Shown here piece after piece: positions 17,260-28,200 of a DNA stretch of 40,473 nt. The notes under the pieces are model-generated. The model was not told where the DNA came from. It searched no databases and worked only from the letters and a program-made list of their open reading frames with translations. A program made the position numbers and the translations under genes. Numbering within the stretch: the stretch's first letter is position 1; every line of letters starts with the position of its first letter. The DNA is from Strigomonas culicis. Taxonomy: Eukaryota > Euglenozoa > Kinetoplastea > Trypanosomatida > Trypanosomatidae. Where the stretch lies: NCBI GenBank assembly GCA_000482145.1, contig AUXH01000109.1, forward strand, positions 1 to 40,473, written 5' to 3'.

Positions 17260-18408
17260 CTACGACGCGAGCCATTCCGCTACATCGAAATCTGTCAAGG
17301 ACAGCGTCGAGGGGGTCGTCGCCTCCCGGCGCATCCGCGGCGGCGGCGCGCTCTGGATGCTGGCGCCAAGGAGCGCGCTATCGTCGCCGGCCTCCGCCTC
17401 GCGCGGACGCCTCCGCCGCGGCTGCTGCATCCCTGCGAGTCGGTCGCACAGCCGCGCCTCCATGGCGGTGCGGCGTGCCTCCGCCTGCAGCCGGCCGACC
17501 GCCACCGCCCGCTGCTTCAGCGCGTGGACGAGCGCGGCCCAGTGCAGAGTCGCGCCGCACAGCGGGCAGTCGCAGGCCGACGCCGGCACGAGGCCGCGGC
17601 GCGCGCCGTCGTCGCCGCCGCCGCTGTCGTGCCACCACCACATCGCCAGGCACGTGGCGTGGCACCGCAGCGGGCAGCGCGGCGCCCCCGCGCAGCGGAG
17701 GGTGCGCAGCGACGCGAGCGGGAGGCCGCACAGTGTGCACGGCAGCAGCCCCGCGCGCGCCTGCGCCTCCTCGCGTGCCGCCTCCTGCAGATAGTCTGCC
17801 TGTGTGTAGCGGCTGTGGCGGCAGCGGCCGCCAGCGGCGCCCGCGGGCGGCAGCCGCAGCAGCGCACTCGTCGCGGGCGCCAAATAGCGCTCCTGGAAGG
17901 CCGCGTGCGTGAGCGTCTCGACGTGGAAGAGCGCGTCCTCCGCCAGCGGCGGCAGGCCCTCGCCGCCGGGCGCGCGCCGCTGGGCGTGCTGCAGCGCCGC
18001 GTCCGCCGCCGTGTCGAAGCGCGGCGCGTCGAAGAGGTGCAGTGTGAGTGGCAGGCGCGCGAAGAGCGCCGCGCGGCGCAGCAGGTGCAGCACCCCCACC
18101 GCGTAGGGCAGCCGCCGCAGGCCGTCCAGGGCGGCCGCCACGCCCTCGCGCAGCCGCACGGACTCCCGCGGGTGCTGCCAACACCACTCGAACTTGAGTG
18201 CCGTGCGGTCCTCGGTGAAGCCGGAGACGCAGCACAGGAGCAGCCACGGCCGCCCGCGCCGACTCGTGCGCCGCGCGCCGTGGACGAGCTCGCCGTTGTG
18301 CTGGCGTAGCCGGCGGAGCGGATCCACCGTGTAGCCGATGTAGTAGTCGCCCGCGCACTGGGGGTCCAGGCTCGTGAGAAGGTAGACGCAGTGAAAGCGT
18401 GTATCCAT
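17260..18408 (-). CDS. SLX1: SLX1 structure-specific endonuclease subunit
   Basis: A 382-residue protein with the SLX1 domain order. The GIY-YIG nuclease spans residues 5-85: CVYLLTS, then YYIGYTVDPLRRLRQHNGEL with the catalytic Arg region at R32-R35, GARRTSRRGRPW, and the metal-binding Glu at E74 in LKFEWCWQHP. A RING-like zinc domain follows at about 224-290, with CTLCGLPL (C224, C227), RCHATC (C249, H250, C253) and CDCPLCG (C279, C281, C284). With its partner SLX4, SLX1 cuts branched DNA such as Holliday junctions and 5' flaps in the nucleus. The protein is longer than the usual 270-300 residues, owing to an alanine-rich linker between the two domains and a basic tail that ends TLSLTDFDVAEWLAS. 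The start at 18408 directly precedes the first nuclease strand. No SLX4 gene is in the window. Confidence 0.92.
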   Translation of the reverse strand: MDTRFHCVYLLTSLDPQCAGDYYIGYTVDPLRRLRQHNGELVHGARRTSRRGRPWLLLCCVSGFTEDRTALKFEWCWQHPRESVRLREGVAAALDGLRRLPYAVGVLHLLRRAALFARLPLTLHLFDAPRFDTAADAALQHAQRRAPGGEGLPPLAEDALFHVETLTHAAFQERYLAPATSALLRLPPAGAAGGRCRHSRYTQADYLQEAAREEAQARAGLLPCTLCGLPLASLRTLRCAGAPRCPLRCHATCLAMWWWHDSGGGDDGARRGLVPASACDCPLCGATLHWAALVHALKQRAVAVGRLQAEARRTAMEARLCDRLAGMQQPRRRRPREAEAGDDSALLGASIQSAPPPRMRREATTPSTLSLTDFDVAEWLAS

Positions 18409-18944
18409 CTAGATGTGTGTGTGTGTGTGTGGTGGGTGGTGTCAATCTAATCGGAGTTCTAGCTCTTGCATCTAAGATAAAAGGATTTAAAAAAAACTGT
18501 AATAAAGGTGCAACGCGTCAATAGGGCCTACGCTAGCGTGGCATCTATAAAACTAAAAGAAGGAGCGAATGAGAAAAGGAGAAAGGAATGTATACATATA
18601 TAGTATACAGAGCTAGACGGTGAGCAGTAAAAAAAAAAGTGCAAACTTGTGTATATATGGGTTGTTGTTGTTTTATTATTATTTTGTATTCAAAACTAGA
18701 AATCTTACACAATTTTGTTTTCTTTTTTTTTTCTTTCTCACTACTTGTCCAAGCACAAAAACAAAGAGAGTCTTTAAGAAAAAAAAAGTGGTAGAAAGGT
18801 AAAACTGTTCGCGCTACTCCATAATCATTTAATTCAATTACAATAACAACAGGAAATCGTTAAAAAAAAAAAAACTGTTCGCACCACGCTTCTTTTTTTC
18901 CTTCTTCTTTTAGGTGTGTGAGTCGGCATGTGCGTATGCTATGC
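18409..18944. other. Intergenic spacer, no gene seen
   Basis: AT-rich. Holds a (GT)n run at 18415-18431 next to the SLX1 start and a 12-base direct repeat (AAAACTGTTCGC at 18801-18812 and 18871-18882), plus the Sec24 3' UTR. No supported gene. Confidence 0.5.
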
Positions 18945-21944
18945 CTACAACAGAGCATTTCGCACCGACTTGTGGACGAGCTCGAGCAGCTCGGAGTACC
19001 CCATCGAGTGGTCCGCCTTCTCCTCCTTCAGCTGCTTGAAGAAGCTCTCCTCGGCGACGCTGCCCTCGTGCACCACGACCAGCCGCCGCACGCCGTCGTC
19101 GCGCGTCGTGAGAGCGTACAGCAAATTGCGCAGCCGCTCGTCGAACTGGTCCTCCCCGGGCCCGCCCGCAAGCCCCACCGTCGTCGCGTCCGCGACGCCG
19201 AACAGAAAGATGGACACGTCCGGATCGACGCGAGAGCCAATCCACAGATACACGAGCCGCGCCTGCTCGTCGCAGAGCACGTAGACGCCCTGCTTCACGA
19301 TGCTCTCGAGGATGAGCTGCTCGTGGGGCGGGAGGTAGTAGTTGTTGGTCGCCGGGTTGATCGTGCCCACGTGTGGCTTGTCCCGCAGGTGGTGCACCGC
19401 GTAGAGGGACGGGTAGAGATAGATGAGGAGCTTGTGGATGGGCATCGTGATGAGGTCGAAGATGTTCGACACGCGGTCGTCGATGCGCACCGTCGTGCCC
19501 TCCACCAGCGCGTCCGAGCGCAGCAGGCACAGCACGTAGAGCGCGAGGAGGCGCAAGCGCGTCGGCATGAGCAGCGTCGAGCTGCTGCCGCGCGTCTCCT
19601 CGGCGGCCGCGTAGCGGCGGTACGTGGTGAGCATCTTGATGAGCTGCTCCGTCAGCCGCTGGCGCGCGTGCTGCGGACCCTTGTTCACCGCCTCACCGAT
19701 GGCGCTCTGCGCCAAGCCGAAGACGATCGCCTCGAGGTCCATGGACTCGAACATGGTGCTGTACTGGGGCGTCGTCCGCTGGCGGAAGCTGTGGACCCGC
19801 ACCCGGCGGTGCCCCGTCCGCGTCGTATAGAGCAGCGCGGTCTGGAAGTACACGTAGCCCTTCTTGTCCAGGTTGCCCTCGTGCTCGAGGTCGACGAAGA
19901 AGGTGGAGGAGCCGGTGACGCTCGCGAGGTCCATGTCGAGGGAGTTCTGCGAGAGGAAGTGACCACGGTAGCGCTTCACGCGCAGCCCGGCGCTCGCCCG
20001 CACGCGGAGGATGCCGGCGTAGCCCGCCTCCTCCGTCATGAGCTGCAGCAGCTGCGCCTGCACCTTCGTGCTGTCGATCATCGGGTCGTACTTGGAGAAG
20101 TGAAAGACGCGGCCGTTCGTCACGTGCGAGAGCGCGGACAGCGTCACGAGCTCGCAGTACTCGCCGCAGAAGACAAAGAGGTCGAAGGCGATGCCCTGCT
20201 TGGCCGCGTCCGTCGCGAGGGCGCTCCAGAAGCCCTCCATCGGCCGCAGCAGCTCCTTCTCCTTCTCCGTCCCGTACAGCTTGTGCTGCTCGCGCGGCTT
20301 GAGGACGCCGACGCCGCGGGAGGGGAGGCCGTGCGTGCTGACAATCACACGACCGCCGCCCAGGCCGGAGAGCACGAGCGTCGCGACCTTCACCGCGGCG
20401 CCCACGACGCACTCGCTGCTGGGCTCCCTGGCGTCCGCGGCATAGGTGGGGACGCGGGCAAGGAAGGCCTCGATGTGCTCCATCTCGCTGCCCACCTCCA
20501 GCCAGCACATGGACATGAAGGGCAGCGGGGAGAAGGGGTCGTCCACGTCGGGCACGCACAGCTGCGGCACCTGTGGGTGGCGGAAGTTGTAGAAGTGCAG
20601 CTGGCTGCCGAACGTGATGAAGGACACGCGCGCCTGCGGTGTGCGCTCCGCCATGCGGCGCAGCGCCTCCGCGACGCCCTGCACGTAGTCGCTCAGGAAG
20701 AGCGTGCCCGCGGTGGTCGAGATGTCGATGAGAAACAGGTGGTGCAGCGGGCGCGTCGGCACCTTGTCGCCCTTCTCCGTCGTCACCTGGTACTCCGGGA
20801 AGGCGTCCACGTCGTACTCGACGCTCCCGCGGCACAGCTCCGGCCGCTCGAACTTGTCGAGCCGCTGGCCGCGCTCGTTGAGGTTCTGGAAGTAGCCCTG
20901 CTCCACCTCGTTGCGGATGCCGCACAGGTTACACGCCCACGTGCGGCCCATGTCGCAGAAGGTCGAGTGGCAGCTCAGGTAGCCGCGGCAGCGCAGGCAG
21001 CGGATCGGTGCGTGCGCCGAGATGAGCGGCACCTCCTCCTGCGCATGCAGCGGGCGGCAGAGCGGGGAGAGCACCGCGCCGAAGGGCAGCGCCGTCTCCT
21101 TTACAAGGGCGTGCTCGCTCGGTATCGTGTCCGAGGTGATGCGGAAGAACTTGGGGTTCGCGTTGCCGTTGTCAACGCCCACGAAGTCGGTCGTGGAGAG
21201 GGGTGCGTTGTTCGTGGTCGTGTCGTACTCGCGCGGCCCCTTCGTCATGGTCGCCTCGGTGAAGAGGACGGAGGGGGGGGAGGGGGTCAGCGTCAGCTTC
21301 ACCGCGCGCCGGGGCGGCACGCGGGCGTACTGCTGCTGCTGCTCATGGCCGCCGCCACTCGCCGCCGCCTGCTGCGACGGCTGCGGCTGCGGCTGGGGTG
21401 CGTACGGCGGCGGGGCCGCGCTCGCGGGGGGGTGCGCCGGCGCCGGCGGAGAGAGCGAGCTCTGGTACGCGGGACCCGCCGCGTGGGGCAGAGGTGTGGG
21501 GGCCGCGCCGCTGCCGGCTGCATGGTAACTAGTGGAGGGCGCAGGCGCAGGCGCAGGGGCAGGGGGGTAGCTGCCGGTGCTGGCGTAGCTCGTCGTCGCT
21601 GCGGTGGCGTAGGAGGCGTACGGCGCGGCGGCCGCGCCGGGCGCCGCGCCGCCGCTGGGATAGGAGTAGCTCTGCTGCGGGTAGTAGCTACTCGCACTGT
21701 TGCTGTGGCTCGAGGCGGGCACGGCCGGGCTGGTCGCGCCGGGCGCACCGGCGGCGGAGGCCGACGGCTGCGACGGCGTCCGCTGGCTGCCGCCGTACGC
21801 GCCGTAGTAGGAGCCGCCGCCAGCGGAGGCAGGAGTTGGCTGCTGCGGCGGCTGCTGCGGCTGCGGCTGCGATGCGCTGCCAGCTGCTCCAGTGGCAGCA
21901 GCGCTACCGTAGTTGTATTTGTAGTTGTACGTGTACTGGGACAT
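18945..21944 (-). CDS. SEC24: Sec24, cargo-binding COPII coat subunit
   Basis: A 999-residue protein with the full Sec23/Sec24 order. An N-terminal low-complexity region (1-205) is rich in Ser, Ala, Pro, Tyr and Gln. The zinc finger CLRC...CNLC lies at about 316-342. The trunk has HLFLIDISTTAGTLFLSDYVQG, followed by the beta-sandwich, helical and gelsolin regions, the last with YVLCDEQARLVYLWIGSRVDP. Ser/Pro/Gln-rich N-termini and TGHRRVRVHS in the beta-sandwich favour Sec24 over Sec23. It forms the inner COPII coat with Sec23 at ER exit sites and selects cargo. The start was set at the ATG at 21944; the codon before it is GTG. Sec24 is often duplicated in eukaryotes and which paralogue this is cannot be told. 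Confidence 0.93.
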   Translation of the reverse strand: MSQYTYNYKYNYGSAAATGAAGSASQPQPQQPPQQPTPASAGGGSYYGAYGGSQRTPSQPSASAAGAPGATSPAVPASSHSNSASSYYPQQSYSYPSGGAAPGAAAAPYASYATAATTSYASTGSYPPAPAPAPAPSTSYHAAGSGAAPTPLPHAAGPAYQSSLSPPAPAHPPASAAPPPYAPQPQPQPSQQAAASGGGHEQQQQYARVPPRRAVKLTLTPSPPSVLFTEATMTKGPREYDTTTNNAPLSTTDFVGVDNGNANPKFFRITSDTIPSEHALVKETALPFGAVLSPLCRPLHAQEEVPLISAHAPIRCLRCRGYLSCHSTFCDMGRTWACNLCGIRNEVEQGYFQNLNERGQRLDKFERPELCRGSVEYDVDAFPEYQVTTEKGDKVPTRPLHHLFLIDISTTAGTLFLSDYVQGVAEALRRMAERTPQARVSFITFGSQLHFYNFRHPQVPQLCVPDVDDPFSPLPFMSMCWLEVGSEMEHIEAFLARVPTYAADAREPSSECVVGAAVKVATLVLSGLGGGRVIVSTHGLPSRGVGVLKPREQHKLYGTEKEKELLRPMEGFWSALATDAAKQGIAFDLFVFCGEYCELVTLSALSHVTNGRVFHFSKYDPMIDSTKVQAQLLQLMTEEAGYAGILRVRASAGLRVKRYRGHFLSQNSLDMDLASVTGSSTFFVDLEHEGNLDKKGYVYFQTALLYTTRTGHRRVRVHSFRQRTTPQYSTMFESMDLEAIVFGLAQSAIGEAVNKGPQHARQRLTEQLIKMLTTYRRYAAAEETRGSSSTLLMPTRLRLLALYVLCLLRSDALVEGTTVRIDDRVSNIFDLITMPIHKLLIYLYPSLYAVHHLRDKPHVGTINPATNNYYLPPHEQLILESIVKQGVYVLCDEQARLVYLWIGSRVDPDVSIFLFGVADATTVGLAGGPGEDQFDERLRNLLYALTTRDDGVRRLVVVHEGSVAEESFFKQLKEEKADHSMGYSELLELVHKSVRNALL

Positions 21945-22262
21945 CACTAGCGTACAAGGTGAAGAAATGAATCTAAGGGACTTTTTGTAGAGAAAAGGGA
22001 GAGAGAGAACAAAAAAAATGGCACTGTGTATCGATCATTTCATCTATTATAACTGTTTTTTTTTTACAATCTCTTTTTCGTGGGATGTGTTCATTTCTTT
22101 TTTCATTGCAATGTGTTCGACTTTTTTGATGTTGTTTTTGTACATCACCCTACCTGAGGTGAGCATAAATATATAGTTGTATTTACATATCTAGTGCATC
22201 TCCATCCTTGCAGCATCATCGTTTCCCTCTCTCTCTCTTTTTTTGTCTCCTGCTCTTAGTTT
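21945..22262. other. Intergenic spacer, no gene seen
   Basis: Short AT-rich spacer. Coding-strand pyrimidine runs at about 21995-22018 are a candidate acceptor tract for Sec24. The T- and CT-rich stretch at 22226-22245 lies just after the stop of the next gene upstream. Confidence 0.5.
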
Positions 22263-25200
22263 CTATATTTCCGACTCGCGAGAGTCACCCCGCAGCAGCA
22301 CCATCGTGTCCGTCGGGCTGCCGTTCACATACACACAGAAGGCGCTCTCATAACGCACGTTGGAGTGCGGGCGGAAGTGGATGGTGATGGTGCTGGTGCC
22401 GGGCTGTCCGCCCGCCGTCGCCGGCGGCAGCAGGCCGTCCTCGGCGGAGAGCCAGAACGCGCCGGGGGCGTCGCGCACGCAGAGCAGATCGTCGCCGGCC
22501 TCGTCCGGCAGCGTCGCCTGCAGCCGCAGCACCTCCTGTAGCCGCCGCATCCGCGTCAGCTGTGCCGCGTCGCCCTCCGTTGCGGCGCTCGTCGCGCCCA
22601 GGGTGGTGTGCGCGGCGAGGGCCGGCACGAGCTCGAACTGCACCACCTCCGGCGAGAGGTTGGAGAGCGTCAGCCGCTGCGCGTGGGCGGGCTGCGCGCG
22701 GCCGTCGTGCGATGTCTGCCCGGGGCGGAACCACACCACCTCCGGCTGGCAGCGCACCTCCGCCACGACGTACGTGGCGATGAGCGAGATGGTCTGCGTC
22801 ACCGACGGCGACGCGACCGCGCGCGGCGTCGCGGTCGTCGGGCTCGGGCCCTTGGCGGTGCCGCCGTCCTCGTGGTGCTGCGACGGGTACTCGACGACGA
22901 GCGCGGCCTCGAGCCGGTGTGTCTGCTGCAGCAACGCGCCGTCCGTCATGCGCAGCAGCACGTCCATCGCGTCGCCGCAGCGGAGGGTGTAGAGCGCGCC
23001 CGGCTCGGCCGGCATCGCGGCGGTCTGCTGCTGCTGCGCGGCCGCCTGCTGCTCGAGCTGCCGGTGCAGCATGCGCCGCGCCTGCTGCTGCTCCTGCAGA
23101 CTCTGCCACTGCAGCTGGCGCGTCGAGCGCCGGTCGACCCGCGCGACGTCGTCGAGGTCGTCCACGAGTGGGTCCTCCTCCACCTCCGCCGAGAGCAGCC
23201 GCGTCGAGACGAGCGCGAAGACGGGGTCCGTGCTGGTGAGCTGGAAGTGCAGCGCCGCGCGGTTGCGATTCGTGAGCCGCACCGTACGGCTGCACACCTG
23301 CTGGTGGCCCTGGTACGGCGGGAAGTACACACGCGCGGCGGACGGCTGCACCGCGAGCCGGGGCACGCCGCAGCACGCGCGCAGCCGCAGCTCGACCGGC
23401 AGGAAGTAGCGCCGGCTCTCCGCCACCGCCTCGGCGCGCCGGCGCGCGATGAAGGCGCCGAGCGCGCCGCGCTCCTCCTGCTCCGCGAGCAGCTCGTCGA
23501 GGGGGCGGACGGCCGTGCTGTCCGCGGCGACGGGGTGCAGCGCGGCCGCCTCGTCGTCCTCCGAGCTGCTCCGCGCAGCCTCGTCGCCGCCGCGGGCGGC
23601 GGCCGCCTCCCGCAGGCAGCCCGCCGCCCGCAGCCGCCGCTGCTCCGGCTCCGTCGCCTGGAGGAGGCGGCTGCGCACAAGGACGCGGCCAGGGCGGGTC
23701 CGCAGCGGCTGCTGAACACTGAGCGTCTGCAGCGGCCGCGACACGCTCTCCAGCACGGCCCTGGACGGCCCGGCAACCGTGGTGGAGAGGGCACGGGTGC
23801 TGGGGTAGCGCGCCGCGTGCGCCGTGTAAAACTCGTCCATGTAAAACGTGTCGTTGTACTCCGTCTCCGCCAGCTCGGCGAGGATGACCAGGCTGCCCTC
23901 CCACGTCGTCTCCTGCTCCCGCGTCGCCTGCAGCCGGTCGTCGTCGTCGTCACTGTCGTCCGCCTTGGGCGCCTCATCGCCTCTGAGCGCCGTCGCCGTG
24001 GCGGACGCCGCGCGGGTCGCCGCGAGGTCCACGCGCTCCACCAGCGCGGCGACCATCGCGGCCTCAGGCGTGTAGGTCACGGTAAGCTCCACGCTCGCCA
24101 TGGCGCGCACCACGAAGGCGGCCGGCGTCACCTGCGCCTTGCCCCTCGCGGTGTCCTGCTGCTGCGCCGTGCTCAGGGGCGCGAGCGTGAGCGTCACCTG
24201 CGCCGCCTCCACCGCCTCGTCCACCGCCACGACAACGAAGGCGGAGGTGCCGAGGAAGATCTGGACCTGCACGGCCACGTCGCGCGGCACGCGGTTCACC
24301 AGCCGCAGCCGCCGGTGCGATGTCCCGAGGGGCGCGATGACGGACGGCATGATGAGCACCTGCAGCTCACCCTCCGTCGTCAGCCCGGAGGTCGTCGGGT
24401 CGAGCAGCAGCGGCTTTCCGCGCAGCTCGTACGTGACGGGGATGGTGACCTCCGGCAGCGCGCCGCAGCGGAAGCGCAGCGACTCCTCGTAGCGCCCGGG
24501 GAAGTTGGACGTGAGCGTCCACCGCAGCTGCTGCTCCGCGTAGGCGCCGAGCTGGCCGCAGGCGGGGGACAGGAACGTCGTCGCGCACCCGCGGCCGTCC
24601 ACGAGGCGCTTCTGAGCGACGGCGAGCGCCTCGCGGCGGCGCCGCTCCTGCAGCTCCGTGCCGTCCTGCGCGGTCGCCCAGAAGGTGGGGCGGTCCGTCG
24701 TGATAGCGCCCACCGCGCTCTCGGCGGCGGCGGCGGCGCCGCGGTGGTGCCCGAGGGTCACCGCCGTCGTCTTAGAGGCCGTCTCCTGCAGCTTCTTGCG
24801 CTTGATCATCTCCAGCGCGGACTCGGTCACGGTGGGGAGGTCAATGTAGGTGGTGGCGCTCACCTCGTACGTGGAGACGCACCCGCTGCGGTTGGCCATG
24901 TCGAGTGCGAGGGGCTGCACCGCGATGGGGCTTGCCTCCGCGAGGACGGCGCGCACGACGACGGGGTCGTAGTGGCGCGCGGCCGGCGCGGCCGCCTTCA
25001 TGGGCGACGCGGCGGGCGTCGGCGCCGTCAGCAGCAGCGGGTCCGGCGCGGCGGCGGTGCGCAGCGAGGCGACCGCGCCGGTCAGCTGCAGTCCGACGGT
25101 GAGCCGGTGCACGCACTCGCAGCGCACCTCCACCAGCAGCGTTTGTCCGACGCGGCCGTTGCGGAGGCCGATGAGCGTGCGCAGCGCGTCCGCGTCGCCG

Positions 25201-28200
25201 TCGTGCACCGCCGGGTTGTAGAAGAAGCGCGCGCGCAGCGGCACGGGGACGTGGCGCTGGCCGGCGTGGAGTGTATGCTGGTACGTGTAGTCAAGGTCGA
25301 TGAAGCGCGAGGCGGCGGCGCCGGGCTCGATGGTGAAGGGCACGTCGAGCGCGGAGAGGTTCGTGAGGTGGAAACAGCCCTCCTGCCACTCGCCCTCCGG
25401 CACCTCCCGGAAGTTCACCTGCGCCTCGTCCACCATCATCATGGCGGACTGGATCATCGCGCGGGTTTCGATCGCGATGGTGGCACCGTCGCGCACCACA
25501 ATCTCGAAGAATGTCTGCTCGTCCTCCACGGAGACGCCTTTGCGGTACACCGTCACCTCGACGGAGTCGCCCGGGCCGAGGCGGAACGAGGGCGGCAAAA
25601 ACACAAACCGCGGCGGCTCGCGCATCATGGGGTCCTGCAGGTCGAACTCCACGGGGATGGGGTTGTCGTTCGTGACGGTGAAGGAGGCCTCCACCTCGCG
25701 GTTCATTTCCACAAGCCCAAAGTCGAGGTACTCCGTGCTGGTGTGCACGGAAGGGCCCGCGCCGGTCACGTCGATGAGCAGCGGCAGGCAGCCCAGCTCC
25801 GGGCTGGCGGCGCCGCCCGCCGCCGCGTCGCGCGCCACCATCTCCGGCACGTAGCAGTTGACGTGCGTGCTGAAGCTGCCGACCTGGTGCACCGTGAAGT
25901 ACACCGTGACGCGCACCTCGCCGAAGGGCGGCACCACGCCGGTGCGGGGGACGCAGCGCACGGCGATGCCCTCGCGGTCAGGCAGCACGGTCAGCACCGT
26001 CGGCCACTCCGCCGCCGTCGGGTCCAGAATGAAGTGCAGCGGCCGCGGCGAGCGGTTCTGCAGCGTCACCCGGCGCGCGTTCTCGAAGCGGATGAGGCAG
26101 TCCACCGCCTCCTCCAGCCGCTGGGGAATGAGGACGAGCTGCGGCACCATGGGCAGCGCGTAGAGGAAGAGCCCGGTCACGAAGCTGTCGCACGCCTCCG
26201 CCGCGGTCAGCGGCCGGGCGCGGTGCTGGAAGATGAAGAAGGGGTCCGAGAACACGTCCGGCGTCTCGCCGTGCAGCAGCGCAGCCGACGGCACAAGCTT
26301 GCGGTCGCCGCTGTAGAAGTCCAGCACGTCCTCCGGCACGCCCTCCAGGTCGCCGGCCGCCAGCGCGTACAGCTGCGGCAGCCCCTTCAGGAAGAGGCAC
26401 CACGAGAGGAGCAGCGGCTGCGCGTCCCCCGGCGTCACGAGGGCGGTGAAGGTCGTGACGGACTGCGGGGGCAGCGTCCCCGCCATCGGCTCCATCGCCG
26501 CGAGGGCCGCGTCGCCGCCGACCTCGCCGCGCCACGCGAAGGCGAAGGGCACGACGCTGTCATTGCACACCGCGACCGGCACGCGGCTGCGCACGCCGGG
26601 CGTGCACTGCTCCATCACGTAGCGCGGCGCGCCCTCGCTCTCCTCCAGCCGCCACTGCGGCCGCCCCGTGTCCTCCACCTCCACGCCACCGAGCTGCACG
26701 ACCCGCACGTGCGGGATGACACCTTCTCCCTGCAGCGTGAAGGTGTGCTCCGCGAGCACGGCGCCGTCGTCCGTCTCGCGCACGACGACGGACAGGTGCG
26801 CCTCCCACGGGCCCTCATCCTTCGGCGAGAAGGAGATGGCGAGCGGCACCCGCTCTCCCTGCGCGATGGTCAGCGCCTCGTCGGGGCCCGGCGCGACCGC
26901 GAAGCACGGCGAGTCGCTCAGCAGGTTCACAATGGCGCGCGAGCCGAGGTTCTCCAGCTCGTACAGGATGCAGCTCGTCGCCAGCACAATCGTGTGCGGG
27001 AACACGAAGGCGTCCGCCGGCGGCGGCATGCCCTTCGCCGCGGGGACGTCGTCGGCGCCCTGCCCGGCGATGGGGCGCAGCACAAACGTCGGCGCGAGCG
27101 TCGCGCAGCGCACGGGGACCTCCAGGAAGGCCCACTGCGCGCCCTCCCCGTCGCGCGAGTTCAGCTCGCGCGACACGCCCATCCTCAGCACGTCCACCAG
27201 CTGCGGCGCCGACAGGTTCTGCGGCGAGAAGGACACGGTCACCTCGACGAAGCCGCCGCTGTTCAGCGGCGTCGCGGTGGCGACGGAGGCGCCGCCGCTG
27301 GACCCCGCCGCGGGGGCCACGCGGCTGCACGTGTAGCGCAGCCACGGGTGCGTCGAGGCCAGCACGCGCAGCCGCGTGCGGTAGGCGCGGCGGTTCGTGA
27401 AGCGCAGGACGGCCTCCGCCGTCTCGCCCGCGCACGCGCGCAGGTCCAGGTGGTCCCCCTGGAGCGAGCACACAATGCCATCCGTGCCGGTGGGTGCGGC
27501 CGCCGCCGCCGCCGCTGCCGTCGCGGCCTTGCCGGTCGCTGCTGCTTTGTGGGCCGTCGAGGAGGTCAGCGGGGGCTGCGAGCGGCCGCGCTTGGTCGTA
27601 CCCGCCTTCCGGTGCGGCGCGCTCGCCGCGCCGCCGTTCGCGGGGCGGGGCGGCCCATTGCCCTCCCCCGTCTTCATCAGAGACGGGAGCGAGAGGGTGC
27701 TGCTCAGCTGCGCGCCTTGGAGCGCCGCCGCCGTGTGCATCCCGCTATAGGTCGCCGCCGCCGCCGCCGTCTCCGCGCGCGTCGCGTGCGGTGCGATGGA
27801 CGGCAGCAGGGTGTGCGCCGGCGCGGCCGCCACACCCAGCAGCGTGGTCTCGCGCTGCTTTCTCTCCGCCGTCACCGCCGCCGCGCAGAAGTCGTCCGGC
27901 GGCAGGTCGATCCCCGGCCTGTGGGTTGCCAGGAGGTCCCGCATGAGGCCGTCGTCCTCCGCGGCGGCGGTGTGCGTGCTGGAGGGCGGCATCGTGTGCG
28001 TGCCCATCTCCACACAGTACGCGTACTCCTTCTCGAGCGCCTTGTTGTACTCCCCGGCGAAGGCGACCGCGTCGATGACGTATGTAGGCGCACGCGCGCC
28101 GAGGCGGATCTGCGGCGCCGCCTGCGAGATGGCCGCGGCGGCGGCGCCGCTCCTGTCCCCGCTCCGCTGCGGGAGCACCGGGGCTGGGGCGGAGCTCGGC

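Noticed and set aside
18801..18882. 12-base direct repeat as a possible mobile-element target duplication
   Set aside because: The DNA between the two copies is only about 58 bases of AT-rich spacer, with no terminal inverted repeats or coding sequence.
18918..21950. Plus-strand frame of about 1000 codons opposite Sec24
   Set aside because: Shadow of Sec24 caused by codon bias; the product has no recognisable family and the wrong strand for this transcription unit.
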